Below, in pieces: positions 36,187-46,151 of a stretch of 64,000 bases of DNA. Under the pieces are notes generated by a model. That model did no database searches, was not told the DNA's origin, and saw nothing but the letters and a program-made list of their open reading frames with translations. The stretch comes from Carnobacterium pleistocenium FTR1 (GTDB taxonomy: Bacteria > Bacillota > Bacilli > Lactobacillales > Carnobacteriaceae): assembly GCF_000744285.1 (NCBI RefSeq), contig NZ_JQLQ01000002.1:558001-622000 (forward strand), written 5' to 3'. A program made the translations under genes and the position numbers. Numbering within the stretch: the stretch's first letter is position 1; each line of letters opens with the position of its first letter.

Positions 36187-36220
36187 ACAACGGCAGAGAA
36201 TGATCTCTGTCGTTGTTTTA
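36187..36220 (+). terminator. Terminator before uvrC
   Basis: ACAACGGCAGAGA pairs with TCTCTGTCGTTGT, followed by TTTATTTTA. Confidence 0.8.
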
Positions 36221-36349
36221 TTTTACTATTTAATGGTAAACTAGTTGAACATAAAGTTCTACGTCAAGTGGTGTAGATACTAAAAATTAGAGGCTCAGAA
36301 TAACAGCGAACAATAAAAGTAATCAATCACAATAAGGGGAATCATGAAT

Positions 36350-38122
36350 ATGGTTAGTATGAATATTAATAATAAACTGACGTTGCTTCCTGATTTTCCG
36401 GGATGCTACTTAATGAAAAACGAAGAAAATGAAATCATATATATTGGAAAAGCTAAAAATTTAAAGAAGAGGGTCCGTTCTTATTTTAGAGGAACACATG
36501 AAGGAAAAACGCAATTGCTCGTTGATGAAATCGTAGACTTTGAAACGATCATCACCTCAACCGATAAAGAGTGTTTATTGCTCGAAATTACATTGATCAA
36601 AAAACATATGCCGAAATACAATATTAAATTAAAACAAGGAACCAGTTACCCATATTTAAAAATTACAAATGAGAAGGACCCGCAACTTGTTATTACATCT
36701 GAAGTGAAAAGAGATGGCGGATACTATTTTGGACCTTATCCTAATGTTTACGCAGCGAGTGAAACCCAACAGTTTATTCAAAAAGTATACCCACTAAGAA
36801 AATGCAATGGCTATCAAAAAAGAGCTTGTTTGTATTATCATCTAGGCCAGTGCATTGGCCCTTGCGACCATGAGATACCTAAAGAAGAATACGATGCTCA
36901 AATCGAAAAAATCAGACAGTTTTTAAATGGCGATGTAAAAGAAATTAAAAAAGTACTAAAAAGCAAAATGATGGAAGCGGCTGATAATATGGCTTTTGAA
37001 AAAGCCGCAGAATACCGTAACCAGATTCAATATATTGAAACAACAGTCGAAAGACAAAATATTATCACCAATGATTTTACGACAAGAGATGTCTTCAGTT
37101 ATTATATGAACAAAGGGTGGATCTCAATCCAAGTGTTCTTTATTCGTCATGCGACATTGATCAAGCGTGAAGCAACTATTGTTCCATGTTACGATACCCC
37201 TCAAGAAGAATTAGCTTCATATATTGTTCAATTTTATCAAGAAGAGAATCATTTGCCACCTAAGGAAATATTAGTTCCAAGTGGTGTAGATACCAAAATA
37301 TTATCAGAAGTGCTAGAAATACCAGTGAAAGTTCCACTTCAAGGTCGTAAAAAGGATATGTTGGATCTTGCAACAAAAAATAGCGAAATTTCGTTAAATG
37401 AAAAATTCCAACTCATTGAAATGGATGACCGTAAAACAATTGGAGCCATAAAAGAGCTATCAGAGGCCTTGCACTTGCCTCTAGTTAGTCGCATCGAAGC
37501 CTTTGATCACTCGAATATTCAAGGAACAAATCCAGTCTCAGCGATGGTATCTTTTCTAGATGGACGTCCTGATAAAAGTAATTACCGGAAATATAAAATA
37601 AAAAACGTTTCTGGAAGCAACGAATTGGCAACAACGGAAGAAGTTATTCGAAGACGATACGAACGACTTTTGAAAGAAGGCAAACCTCTGCCAGATTTAA
37701 TTTTAATGGATGGTGGAAAAATTCAAGTTAATGGAGCCATCAATATTCTTGAAAATGAGCTAGGGTTATCCATCCCGGTAGCAGGTATGGTGAAGGATGA
37801 TAAACATCGAACTTCTTCGCTTATTTTTGGAGAAGACTTGCAAAAAGTAACGCTTAAACCTACCAGCCAAGCTTTCTATCTTGTTCAACGTATTCAAGAT
37901 GAAGTCCATCGCTTTGCGATTACCTTTCACCGCCAGTTACGTGGGAAGAATAGCTTATCCTCTCAATTAGATCGCATTGAAGGGGTTGGGCCAAAGACAC
38001 GTACAAAAGTATTACGGCATTTTAAATCAATGAAAAAAGTTAAGGAAGCAAGTATTGAAGAAATAAACGGGTTAGGGATACCTCTGAAAACAGCTGAAAA
38101 AATAAAAAAATCCCTCGAATAA
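36350..38122 (+). CDS. uvrC: Excinuclease ABC subunit C
   Basis: A 590-residue nuclease of nucleotide excision repair, making both incisions beside a lesion found by UvrA-UvrB. In order: GIY-YIG domain (GCYLMKNEENEIIYIGKAKN), a four-Cys-containing region around CNGYQKRACLYYHLGQCIGPC, the UVR motif near 200-235, the RNase H-like 3' nuclease (EAFDHSNIQG), and two helix-hairpin-helix motifs at the C-terminus (IEGVGPKTRTKVL). AGGGGA ends 9 bases before ATG 36350 and only 3 before ATG 36344, so the former was chosen. It is a single gene with its own terminator. Confidence 0.95.
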   Translation: MVSMNINNKLTLLPDFPGCYLMKNEENEIIYIGKAKNLKKRVRSYFRGTHEGKTQLLVDEIVDFETIITSTDKECLLLEITLIKKHMPKYNIKLKQGTSYPYLKITNEKDPQLVITSEVKRDGGYYFGPYPNVYAASETQQFIQKVYPLRKCNGYQKRACLYYHLGQCIGPCDHEIPKEEYDAQIEKIRQFLNGDVKEIKKVLKSKMMEAADNMAFEKAAEYRNQIQYIETTVERQNIITNDFTTRDVFSYYMNKGWISIQVFFIRHATLIKREATIVPCYDTPQEELASYIVQFYQEENHLPPKEILVPSGVDTKILSEVLEIPVKVPLQGRKKDMLDLATKNSEISLNEKFQLIEMDDRKTIGAIKELSEALHLPLVSRIEAFDHSNIQGTNPVSAMVSFLDGRPDKSNYRKYKIKNVSGSNELATTEEVIRRRYERLLKEGKPLPDLILMDGGKIQVNGAINILENELGLSIPVAGMVKDDKHRTSSLIFGEDLQKVTLKPTSQAFYLVQRIQDEVHRFAITFHRQLRGKNSLSSQLDRIEGVGPKTRTKVLRHFKSMKKVKEASIEEINGLGIPLKTAEKIKKSLE

Positions 38123-38124
38123 TA

Positions 38125-38178
38125 ACATAAAAAGCCTAGCTAAAGGATTATTCTTTCCTTTAGCTAGGCTTTTTATGT
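38125..38178. terminator. Terminator after uvrC
   Basis: A 23-bp stem (ACATAAAAAGCCTAGC with its complement and more) ends in TTTTTATG. It can serve both strands. Confidence 0.85.
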
Positions 38179-38314
38179 TGAGATAAATGAACTAAACTTA
38201 GTAAGTTTACCTAAAGCAAGCTTCATTTAAGATTTCACGAAACTTGTAAATAGTTTTAGTAGAAGTAGACCGATAATCTCACCAAACAGGCAGGGACCAT
38301 TCAAACTAAGCGTC

Positions 38315-38659
38315 TTAATAAATAGACTGATTGTCATCGTTAAGAATTAAGACATTATCGTTAATAAGACCACTGTCACTGCTTAAAATCAGAGCATTTT
38401 TTGATTTATTAAAGTCTAGTTTTATCTGTTCATCTAAAAAAGATAGGCTCCAACCTTGAACGGGCAAGTCGCCTAATGATGTCGGTAGAGTTGAATCGAG
38501 TTCAGGATCATTTTGCTCTGTAATTTTTAATAAAAAGATTCCATTATTTCCACAAGTACAGCCCATTCTAGATTCATAATAGAAAACGAGTTGACCTTTA
38601 TGGGAAGAGCTCACACGGTTAATTTTTTGTTGAGCACTTTCAGTTATGGTTAAAAACAC
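38315..38659 (-). CDS. HesB/YqkB-like Fe-S biosynthesis family protein
   Basis: A 114-residue protein of the HesB-like fold, matching the YqkB-type subgroup found in Firmicutes. The N-terminus MFLTITESAQQKIN and the MGCTCGNNGIFLL segment with a CxC pair fit. The C-terminal Cys pair of true IscA carriers is absent, so iron-sulfur carriage is doubtful. The start is GTG 38659 with AGGAGG 9 bases before it. Single gene. Function in this subgroup is not established. Confidence 0.7.
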   Translation of the reverse strand: MFLTITESAQQKINRVSSSHKGQLVFYYESRMGCTCGNNGIFLLKITEQNDPELDSTLPTSLGDLPVQGWSLSFLDEQIKLDFNKSKNALILSSDSGLINDNVLILNDDNQSIY

Positions 38660-38750
38660 GTAAACAACCTCCTTTTAAATGTTAGGACTATGATAGCTCT
38701 AACAAATCAATTTGTCCAGCTGAGCTATATAAAATAAAGGAATAAAATAG

Positions 38751-38779
38751 TTGCAATTTGATAAATAAAGAGGTATATT
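38751..38779 (+). promoter_or_regulatory. Predicted promoter of the Rrf2-yhgE unit
   Basis: TTGCAA and TATATT boxes are 17 bases apart, 74 bp before the rrf2 start. Confidence 0.6.
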
Positions 38780-38790
38780 ATTCGTCGTGG

Positions 38791-38816
38791 ACATTAAAAG
38801 TCTACATTAAAAGTCC
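38791..38816. promoter_or_regulatory. Tandem 13-bp repeat, candidate Rrf2 operator
   Basis: ACATTAAAAGTCT is followed at once by ACATTAAAAGTCC. The pair begins 11 bases after the -10 box, so a protein bound here would block transcription. GGAC and GTCC at the ends add two-fold symmetry. Confidence 0.55.
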
Positions 38817-38852
38817 TTATTTATAGTCTATAAACAAGAAAGAAGGAAAATA

Positions 38853-39323
38853 ATGAAGTTAACTAAAGGTCTGGAACAAGCAATCTGTATCTTAGCTATG
38901 CTTTCTACACAAGATAACCTGATCCCGCTGACTTCGCATGTATTGAATAATCGGTTAAAAGGAACTTCTCATTCTTATATTCGAAAAATCATCCGAAAAC
39001 TAGTAGTTAGTGGATTGGCAACCTCAATTCCAGGAAGTAATGGCGGTTTTACATTAGCAAAAAGACCTGAAAAAATTAATTTATTAGAAATCGTTGAAGC
39101 ACTTGAAGGGAAAATCGTTACTTATCCAAATTCTGGGATGATCAACCAAGTTTTTTCAGATATCAGTAAAACAGCTATCAATGGTGAAAAAATTTTAACA
39201 AGAACCTTTGAAGCAGCAGATAGACAATACACAGCATTCCTCAAGCAGCAAACTTTAGATCAGCTAATCCAGTCTACACTAGGAAATAATGGATTACCGG
39301 TCATGGATTGGAATAAGAAATAA
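38853..39323 (+). CDS. Rrf2 family transcriptional regulator
   Basis: A 156-residue winged-helix regulator. The DNA-binding part ends in the family wing GSNGGFTLAKRPEKINLLEI. The three cysteines that hold an iron-sulfur cluster in IscR and NsrR are missing. Only Cys12 is present. It thus resembles the cluster-free YwnA group that senses other signals. AGAAGGA precedes the ATG. The gene is 38 bp before yhgE and likely represses the operon through the tandem repeat upstream. Confidence 0.85.
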   Translation: MKLTKGLEQAICILAMLSTQDNLIPLTSHVLNNRLKGTSHSYIRKIIRKLVVSGLATSIPGSNGGFTLAKRPEKINLLEIVEALEGKIVTYPNSGMINQVFSDISKTAINGEKILTRTFEAADRQYTAFLKQQTLDQLIQSTLGNNGLPVMDWNKK

Positions 39324-39361
39324 GAATTAATCAATTGAAAGGGATGTAAAGGTTGATGGAA

Positions 39362-42208
39362 ATGTTAAAGAAAGAATGGAAGCAATTAGTCTCTAATAAA
39401 ATGATGCTGATTTCTTGTATCGTCATTTTATTTATTCCAATCATGTATGCAGGTTTCTTTTTGAAATCAAATTGGGATCCATATGGAAATACAGATAAAT
39501 TGTCTGTAGCTGTTGTTAATTTAGATCAATCAGTTGATTATCAAGGTAAAAAACTGGATATCGGTTCTGACGTAATCCAAAAACTTAAGGAAAATGATGC
39601 ACTGGATTGGCATTTTGTGTCTCAAGAGGAAGCTCAAGACGGGTTGAAGAATCGTGAATATTATATGGTAATGACTTTACCAGCAGATTTTTCAACAGAC
39701 GCTTCAACATTGATGGAGACGAATCCAGAAAAAATGACCATTGAATACGAAACAAATGGGTCATTGAATTATATTGGAGAAGTTATCAGTAAGGCAGCTG
39801 CTAAAGATATTAAAGCAGAAGTATCTTCAAATGTAACAAAAGCTTACACAGAAACAGTTTTTGAACAGATTAGCACGATTGGAACAGGTTTTTCAAAAGC
39901 GTCTGAGGGTGCCGAGGAAATAGATGATGGAACAGGGAAATTGGCAGATGGCAGTCTCCAATTAACCAAAAATTTGGAGACATTATCTTCAAGTACGTTG
40001 GCTTTTAAAGAAGGAACGGAAACACTCGAAATTGGACTAACGGATTATACAGATGGAGTAGCCCAAGTTAATGATGGCGTGACCCAGTTAGACAATGGAA
40101 TCAATACATTGTCCTCAAAAGTAGACCCACTAGAAAAAGGTGGATTACTTTTAGAGAATGGATCAACTAAGTTGACCAATGGAATTAAGGCTTACACTGA
40201 TGGTGTTTCACAATTAGTTGATGGGACTAAGACCTTGAATGAAAATTCTGCAGCATTACGAAATGGGACAATTGAACTCAATAATGGTGTAAATCAAGTT
40301 AAAACAGGTAGCGACCAGTTATTAACGGGTTTGAATCAGCTGTCAACAGAGTTAGACAAAAGTTTAACAACAGAAAATACGGAGCAGCTGCAATTTCTAA
40401 TGGAAAACTTAAGTTCAATGGATGAGGGAATTCAAAAATTAAATTCTTTTCTCAATGAACAAACGAGTGGAGCTGACTTTAGCGGTATCCAAACGAATTT
40501 ACAGCAAGCAGGCTCAAGTTTAACTGAAGTTGCTCAAGATACCGGGAAAACGGGAGAGAGCTTAACTAAAGTAACAGCTACCGTTAAAACGCTTGAGGAA
40601 AAGATTCAAGAAAATAAGGGAACTACCACTTCAGCATTATCTGGTACAGATGCATTCAAGAGTTTGTCTTCTGAACAGCAAACTGAATTGCTGAATACTT
40701 TAGAAACAACAGCAACTAATCAAAATACTAGTGAATTAACTGAATTAACGCTAATAAAAGATCAACTAGACAATACAAGTCAAACTGTAGCCCAAACGGC
40801 ATCAGATACTGCTGAAGCAGGCAGTTCGTTAACCAATTTGCAAACGGAATTAACAACGATCAGTGGATTAACTGATCAGTTAACGAGTCTAAAAACACAA
40901 ATAGCTACATTAGCTCAAAGTTCAGCACGGTTATTGCCAGCAACAAATCAAGCAATGGGTGAGCTTATGGATGGTCTAGCAAATGTACAGTTAGTCTTAG
41001 AACAACAAGGAAATGATTCAAATAAAGGAATCATCCAAGGAATGACCGAATTAAATCAAGGTTTAGTCGCGATTCAAAGCGGTTTATCTGGACAGAATGG
41101 TTTAGTAGCTGGGGTAACAAGTTATACTAATGGTGTAAACATGTTGCGATCCGGAACGGCTGATTTAGATGCAAATTCAACCGCACTTAATGCGGGTTCT
41201 GAAAACTTGAGTAATGGGTTAGGGGAATTGACGTCACAATTGCCAAATCTAATTGAAGGAATCACTCAATTAGGCAATGGGTCAACACAATTAATCGAAG
41301 GAACGGCTCGTCTAAATGCTAATTCAGCTCGTCTAAACAATGGAGCAACTAGTTTAGCTGATGGATCAACAAAAATCAGTGAAGGCTCTCAAGCGTTGAG
41401 TGAAGGATCTAAAACACTTGGAAGTGGAATCGATACTTTGAAAAATGGAACCAATCAGTTGGCAACGAGTTTGTTAGCAGGTGCATCAGAGGTCAATGAT
41501 GTAAATGCTACGAATGAAACAACTGATATGTTTGCAAGTCCAATAGCATTAAAACAGGAAAAATATAGTGAAGTACCAAATTATGGAGCAGCATTAGCAC
41601 CTTATATTATGTCGATGGCTTTGTATATTGGAGCAGTTGTCTTCACGACGATCTACCCTGTACGCAAGAGAGCACTTGAAGGGAAATCAAGTTTGGCTTG
41701 GTGGCAAAGTAAAACTTCGGTAGCTATGCTCGTTGCGAGTTTGATGGCTGTTCTTGAATGTGGAATCTTGTTAATGCTTGGTTTAGAAGTCTTATTTGTT
41801 GGGAAATTTTTCCTATTGGCTATTCTTACTTCACTAGCCTTTATGTCGATTGTATTAATGCTCGTTGTCGCATTCGACAATGTAGGCCGCTTTTTGGCAA
41901 TGGTATTACTTGTTGTGCAGCTAGGCGGTTCGGGTGGGACATTCCCAATACCGTTAACGAATTCTTTTTTTCAAACCATTCATTTATTTTTGCCGATGTC
42001 GTATTCTGTTTATGGATTTAGGCAAGCTATCAGCAATGGTTTAGGTGATGCTATTTATTGGAGAACGATTTTTATTATGATCAGTATAATTTTGGTTTTT
42101 AATGGCTTGCTGATGCTAACGATGTATACTCTACAAAAAAAGAGCGTTAGAGTTAAAGAAAATGATACAGAAGAAATAAAAGTGTTAGCTGAGGTACAAG
42201 ATAGATAA
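39362..42208 (+). CDS. YhgE/Pip family membrane protein
   Basis: A 948-residue protein of the YhgE/phage-infection-protein family. One N-terminal membrane helix (about 15-35) is followed by a large outside region and about five helices in the last 210 residues. The outside part contains long runs of a 7-residue pattern LxxGxxx (about residues 185-330 and 600-710), which forms a coiled coil. Relatives serve as phage receptors or in export of type VII-like substrates. The role here is unknown. ATG codons at 39356 and 39362 are both possible. AAAGG is 9 bases before the second. The final residues are charged and cytoplasmic. Confidence 0.88.
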   Translation: MLKKEWKQLVSNKMMLISCIVILFIPIMYAGFFLKSNWDPYGNTDKLSVAVVNLDQSVDYQGKKLDIGSDVIQKLKENDALDWHFVSQEEAQDGLKNREYYMVMTLPADFSTDASTLMETNPEKMTIEYETNGSLNYIGEVISKAAAKDIKAEVSSNVTKAYTETVFEQISTIGTGFSKASEGAEEIDDGTGKLADGSLQLTKNLETLSSSTLAFKEGTETLEIGLTDYTDGVAQVNDGVTQLDNGINTLSSKVDPLEKGGLLLENGSTKLTNGIKAYTDGVSQLVDGTKTLNENSAALRNGTIELNNGVNQVKTGSDQLLTGLNQLSTELDKSLTTENTEQLQFLMENLSSMDEGIQKLNSFLNEQTSGADFSGIQTNLQQAGSSLTEVAQDTGKTGESLTKVTATVKTLEEKIQENKGTTTSALSGTDAFKSLSSEQQTELLNTLETTATNQNTSELTELTLIKDQLDNTSQTVAQTASDTAEAGSSLTNLQTELTTISGLTDQLTSLKTQIATLAQSSARLLPATNQAMGELMDGLANVQLVLEQQGNDSNKGIIQGMTELNQGLVAIQSGLSGQNGLVAGVTSYTNGVNMLRSGTADLDANSTALNAGSENLSNGLGELTSQLPNLIEGITQLGNGSTQLIEGTARLNANSARLNNGATSLADGSTKISEGSQALSEGSKTLGSGIDTLKNGTNQLATSLLAGASEVNDVNATNETTDMFASPIALKQEKYSEVPNYGAALAPYIMSMALYIGAVVFTTIYPVRKRALEGKSSLAWWQSKTSVAMLVASLMAVLECGILLMLGLEVLFVGKFFLLAILTSLAFMSIVLMLVVAFDNVGRFLAMVLLVVQLGGSGGTFPIPLTNSFFQTIHLFLPMSYSVYGFRQAISNGLGDAIYWRTIFIMISIILVFNGLLMLTMYTLQKKSVRVKENDTEEIKVLAEVQDR

Positions 42209-42218
42209 AACTGTAAAT

Positions 42219-42264
42219 AAAAAAGGTTCTCCACTACGATTTATGTAGTGAAGAACCTTTTTTT
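42219..42264. terminator. Bidirectional terminator
   Basis: AAAAAAGGTTCT, CCACTAC and their complements form a long stem between the convergent yhgE and glnQ genes. Confidence 0.88.
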
Positions 42265-42994
42265 AGACTAAAACTTTTTCTAAAAAGTTTTTAGTCCGTT
42301 CGTGTTGTGGACTATTAAAGATTTGTTCAGGCTTGCCTTCTTCAACGATGTAGCCGCCATCCATAAAGATAACGCGGTCAGCTACTTCTTTAGCAAAGCC
42401 CATTTCATGAGTTACAACTAGCATAGTCATACCTTGATCTGCTAATTTTTGCATTACCGCAAGCACGTCTCCAACCATTTCTGGGTCAAGGGCACTGGTT
42501 GGTTCGTCAAACAGCATAATATCCGGATTCATTGCCAATGCACGTGCAATAGCTACACGCTGTTTTTGACCACCAGATAATGATTTAGGGTAGTCATTGG
42601 CTTTTTCAGAAAGTCCAACTGTTTCTAACAGTTCCAAGCCGTGTTTTGTTATCGCTTCTTTGGAATCTATTTTAAGTTCTTTAGGTGCTAACGTAATATT
42701 TTCTAAAACCGTTAGATGAGGAAATAAATTGAATTGTTGAAAAACCATTCCAACATTTTCCCGCACTTTATTGATGTCTTGTTTTGGATCGGTTAAGTCA
42801 AAGTCATCGATGATCACTTTTCCGCCAGTAATATCTTCTAAAGCATTCATACAGCGAAGAAAGGTACTTTTACCAGAACCTGAAGGGCCAATGATACAAA
42901 CTACTTCACCTTCTTGAACTTCGACATTCAGGTCTTTTAAAACTTCTAATTTCCCAAAACTCTTCTTTAAATGTTCAACTTTTAGTTTAGTCAT
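42263..42994 (-). CDS. glnQ: Amino-acid ABC transporter ATP-binding protein
   Basis: A 243-residue ATPase for polar amino acid import. Walker [10 protein letters not shown], the Q-loop, signature [15 protein letters not shown], Walker [12 protein letters not shown] and the switch H in VTHEMGFA are all intact. AAAGGAG precedes the chosen ATG 42994 by 8 bases. An extension to 43012 would include that site. It overlaps the end of the fused permease gene by 8 bp, so the two are translationally coupled. Substrate is probably glutamine or glutamate by family resemblance. Confidence 0.94.
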   Translation of the reverse strand: MTKLKVEHLKKSFGKLEVLKDLNVEVQEGEVVCIIGPSGSGKSTFLRCMNALEDITGGKVIIDDFDLTDPKQDINKVRENVGMVFQQFNLFPHLTVLENITLAPKELKIDSKEAITKHGLELLETVGLSEKANDYPKSLSGGQKQRVAIARALAMNPDIMLFDEPTSALDPEMVGDVLAVMQKLADQGMTMLVVTHEMGFAKEVADRVIFMDGGYIVEEGKPEQIFNSPQHERTKNFLEKVLV

Positions 42995-44438
42995 TTGATA
43001 ATCTCCTTTCAAGATAATTTGAAAATTTCGTCAGGATCGTGATAATAATGATATACATCAATCCAACGATCAACCACATATTTCCAGAAGAGTAGGTACG
43101 TGCAATAATAATTTTTCCGGTTTGAGTCAATTCAACGATTCCAATAACCGATAGAATTGAAGTATCTTTAAGTGTAATAACAAATTGATTGATAAATGAT
43201 GGAATCATAATTTTAAAAGCTTGCGGCAAAACAACTTTACGCATAGACGTATTGTAAGTCAGGCCTAAACTTCTTGAAGCCTCTAATTGGCCAGTATCTA
43301 CTGCTTGGATACCCCCACGAACCAATTCAGCAATGTAAGCTGCTGTATTTAAACTCAATGTGATCACACCAGCAACATAAGCTGGTATTTGAATATTTAA
43401 AAATTGTGGGATAGAGAAGTAGATGAAAAAGGCCAAAACAATCAAAGGAATACCACGTAAAATATCTACGTAAATCATAGCTATCCAATTTAATGTTTTG
43501 TTGGGAGAAGCGCTAAATAAACCAAATACAACACCCAGGATTGTAGCAATAATAAAAGCTGTAATAGTTAATAAGAGCGTTCTACCAACACCTTTTAGTA
43601 ATTCTCCACCATTCTGTTGGATTAGACCAAAGAAACCAAGATTAGAAGTTTCTTCTTGAGCTGTTTCTCCAAGATAATTATTCAGAATTTCATCATAAGT
43701 TCCGTTTGCACGAATATTGATCAATCCATTATTAAACATTTCTAACAATTCAGCATTTTGATCTTTATTTACTGCAAATCCGTAATTGTCCCCTGGTTCA
43801 GGGGCTGTAGGTATTTGTAAGGCTAATCCTGATTGAATAGCATAAGCCATTACGGGATAATCTTCAAAAGCGGCGTCTGAGTTTCCGGTTTGAACATCCT
43901 CGTACATATTTGCAGAATCTTCAAATGTATTTACTTCAAAGCCGTACTCCTCTTGAATAGACTCAGCAAAAGCAGCACCAGTTGTTCCAACTTTGATAGC
44001 AACTGTTTTACCTTCTAAGTCTTCATAAGAAGTGATTTCATTGTTATCTGCTGAGATGGCCATAACTACACCACTCTCAAAGTATGGTTCAGAAAAATCG
44101 AATGACTCTTGACGTTCGGGTGTGATGCTCATTCCGGCAATCATACCATCTACTTGATTTGTTTCTAAAGCTTGTAAAGCAGCACTAAATCCCAAAGGGC
44201 GTAGTTCATAATTGAAACCTTGGTCTATGGCAATTGCATCTAACAAGTCAACATCTATTCCTTGATATTCACCATTAGCATCTTTGAATTCAAAGGGAGC
44301 AAAAGTAACATCGGTTCCAATAATATAAGTTTTGGCTGTTTCTTGTGCGGAAACGGTGCTAGGTAATAAGATAGCGAAGATTACTGTAAGTAATAGAGTT
44401 GTTGTAAGTGTGAAAATTGATCGTTTCTGTAAATTCAT
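42987..44438 (-). CDS. glnP: Fused substrate-binding/permease amino-acid ABC protein
   Basis: A 483-residue protein that joins a binding domain to a permease, as in lactic acid bacterial GlnP. A signal sequence (1-31, ending TVSAQ) is followed by one binding domain (about 35-260) and then a membrane domain with the EAA loop [22 protein letters not shown]. Lactococcal GlnP has two tandem binding domains. Only one is present here. GGAGG precedes the ATG. The fused binding domain stays attached on the outside of the cell. Confidence 0.93.
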   Translation of the reverse strand: MNLQKRSIFTLTTTLLLTVIFAILLPSTVSAQETAKTYIIGTDVTFAPFEFKDANGEYQGIDVDLLDAIAIDQGFNYELRPLGFSAALQALETNQVDGMIAGMSITPERQESFDFSEPYFESGVVMAISADNNEITSYEDLEGKTVAIKVGTTGAAFAESIQEEYGFEVNTFEDSANMYEDVQTGNSDAAFEDYPVMAYAIQSGLALQIPTAPEPGDNYGFAVNKDQNAELLEMFNNGLINIRANGTYDEILNNYLGETAQEETSNLGFFGLIQQNGGELLKGVGRTLLLTITAFIIATILGVVFGLFSASPNKTLNWIAMIYVDILRGIPLIVLAFFIYFSIPQFLNIQIPAYVAGVITLSLNTAAYIAELVRGGIQAVDTGQLEASRSLGLTYNTSMRKVVLPQAFKIMIPSFINQFVITLKDTSILSVIGIVELTQTGKIIIARTYSSGNMWLIVGLMYIIIITILTKFSNYLERRLSND

Positions 44439-44626
44439 AAAAACCCTCCTTGTATAAGTTATTATTTTAATTTAAGTTTAAACCAAATGCAACAATAATG
44501 TAATCTAATTATGTGAGATATTCTAACATGAGCTTGTTTTGTTGGTTTTTTTAAACAGTTGATTAGCTATCTTTTGTTCGTTATGATGGTAATAGAAGAT
44601 AAAGTCTAATTAAGTGGGTGATAAAA

Positions 44627-45187
44627 ATGATACGTAAAGCTGAAATTTCAGATATTGATCAACTAGTGGAATGGGTCTGGATCATTTTAGAAGATATGGA
44701 GCTAACATTATTGAAAAAAGCAGATCCAATTATATTGAAAGACATGATGAAACAAGCTATGGAAGATAAAAATTATCGCTATAGTTATCATCGTGCGCTT
44801 ATCAGTATCCGTGAAGGAAAAAGAGCAGGTGTCTGTTTTGGTTATAGAGGTAAGTTGGAGCCTACAATTGATAAAGCTTTTAATGAAAAATTAGAATCAA
44901 TTGGGATAAAAGAACCATTATTTCAGGATGCTGAAACTGTTTCAGGGGAGTGGTACTTGGATTCACTGGTGACAGATGTAAACTTTAGAGGTCAAGGCGT
45001 AGCAACTGAATTGTTAAAAACCATACCGGCTATTGCTAAGTCAGAAAATGAAGAAATCATTGGTCTGAATTGTGACCAACAAAATAAAAAAGCACAGCAA
45101 CTATACCTTAATATCGGCTTCAAAAAAGTTTGGGAGTGTAAAATTGGCCATCATTTATATGATCATATGCAGTGGGAAGTCCATTAA
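44627..45187 (+). CDS. GNAT family acetyltransferase
   Basis: A 186-residue acyl-CoA-dependent N-acetyltransferase. The acetyl-CoA binding motif A is LVTDVNFRGQGVATELLK at about 112-129, and the C-terminal GLNCDQQNKKAQQLYLNIGFKKV fits motif B. GTG at 44618 overlaps the weak ribosome site, so ATG 44627 was chosen. The substrate is unknown. It is a single gene. Confidence 0.82.
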   Translation: MIRKAEISDIDQLVEWVWIILEDMELTLLKKADPIILKDMMKQAMEDKNYRYSYHRALISIREGKRAGVCFGYRGKLEPTIDKAFNEKLESIGIKEPLFQDAETVSGEWYLDSLVTDVNFRGQGVATELLKTIPAIAKSENEEIIGLNCDQQNKKAQQLYLNIGFKKVWECKIGHHLYDHMQWEVH

Positions 45188-45210
45188 AAAAACATTGATC
45201 GATTATAAAA

Positions 45211-45753
45211 TCAGATCAATGCTTTACGTATCGAATAAAGCGGCCGAATTGCACGGATGAATCTTTTCCTTGCGACATCTGGTAAGCGCGTTAAAGTGAG
45301 ATCATCTACAATTAAAGCAAGACATATGCAAATCGGAGCATGCTGAGCTTCTGGGATGAGCAACGTATAGTAATCTCCAAATGAAGTGTAAGATTTGTTC
45401 ATCTCCATTATTAATTGCCCTTTACAGCGTACAGTGTAGGCATGGTTGTAAAAATCTCCGGTTACCATCCAATCTAGCGGCGCAACTTTAAAATAAACAT
45501 TTTTTAAGTTACGGTGTTTAGTGATTGAGCCAGCTCGTTTACCTTGAATATAAATATCAAATTTAGGAAGTAAGGATAATACGGTTTGTTTTACTTTTAC
45601 AAGCATTGTTCCGTCTATGCTATATAAAGATAACGTATCACCAACTCTACCCCATTTTCCCGAAATAAGGTATAGATCTTTACCAAGTTCATTTTTAACG
45701 AGTATCTTCTCGTGCTTGGAAACATAGTCTTGTTTCATATATAGAAGTACCAT
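45211..45753 (-). CDS. LURP-one/YxjI-like tubby-fold protein
   Basis: A 180-residue protein with the beta-rich pattern of the LURP-one-related/YxjI family (tubby C-terminal-like fold). It includes GKWGRVGDTLSLYS, GTMLVKVKQTVLSLLPKFDI and WMVTGDFYNHAYTV. No signal peptide is seen. GGAGGGG precedes the ATG by about 10 bases. Cellular role in bacteria is not known. Confidence 0.75.
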   Translation of the reverse strand: MVLLYMKQDYVSKHEKILVKNELGKDLYLISGKWGRVGDTLSLYSIDGTMLVKVKQTVLSLLPKFDIYIQGKRAGSITKHRNLKNVYFKVAPLDWMVTGDFYNHAYTVRCKGQLIMEMNKSYTSFGDYYTLLIPEAQHAPICICLALIVDDLTLTRLPDVARKRFIRAIRPLYSIRKALI

Positions 45754-45845
45754 AACAAACGCCCCTCCAAAAGTGAATTAAGCGGATACATTTTTTCTTA
45801 ATTATACCAAAGATTAATGCAAAGCGAAATGAAAAATAATTGGAA

Positions 45846-45874
45846 AAAACCCACCTTAAACAGGAGGGCTTTTT
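45846..45874 (-). terminator. Terminator of the yvrJ-like gene
   Basis: Minus-strand CCCTCCT pairs with AGGTGGG with one mismatch and is followed by six T residues. Confidence 0.6.
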
Positions 45875-45875
45875 T

Positions 45876-46040
45876 TCATATAGCTGATTTAATGGCTTGA
45901 CCTAGCTCGTGCAGAGCTTTAACCACGTCATCAAGTTTTGTTTCCATACGCTGAAGCAGAAACAATGCGATAAAGATGGGAAAACCAACATTACCAATAA
46001 TTTCTGTTACAGTAGATAGCCACTGTGTACTTGCATCCAT
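45876..46040 (-). CDS. YvrJ family small membrane protein
   Basis: A 54-residue protein with one membrane helix (GNVGFPIFIALFLLQRME, about 17-34) followed by an amphipathic helix. The NVGFP.. and LLQRMETKLD segments match the YvrJ family of Firmicutes. AAAGGAG precedes ATG 46040 by 8 bases. The in-frame extension to 46058 contains that site. Function unknown. It resembles holin-like leader proteins in size only. Confidence 0.8.
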   Translation of the reverse strand: MDASTQWLSTVTEIIGNVGFPIFIALFLLQRMETKLDDVVKALHELGQAIKSAI

Positions 46041-46151
46041 GTTGCACTCTCCTTTCATGTATTAGATAGGGTAACCGAATTGTTAGCCTACTAGTAACAA
46101 CGAAAAAGAAAGAAGAAGTGTTACTCCAAAACTGGTTGAGCTATTGATTTT

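Noticed and set aside
36266-37300. A 21-bp near match (CAAGTGGTGTAGATAC...) between the uvrC upstream region and the uvrC coding region
   Set aside because: Its length and AT content make a chance match plausible, and no flanking similarity exists.
45876-46040. Phage holin
   Set aside because: The single helix and short size are holin-like, but the sequence fits YvrJ and there are no phage genes nearby.
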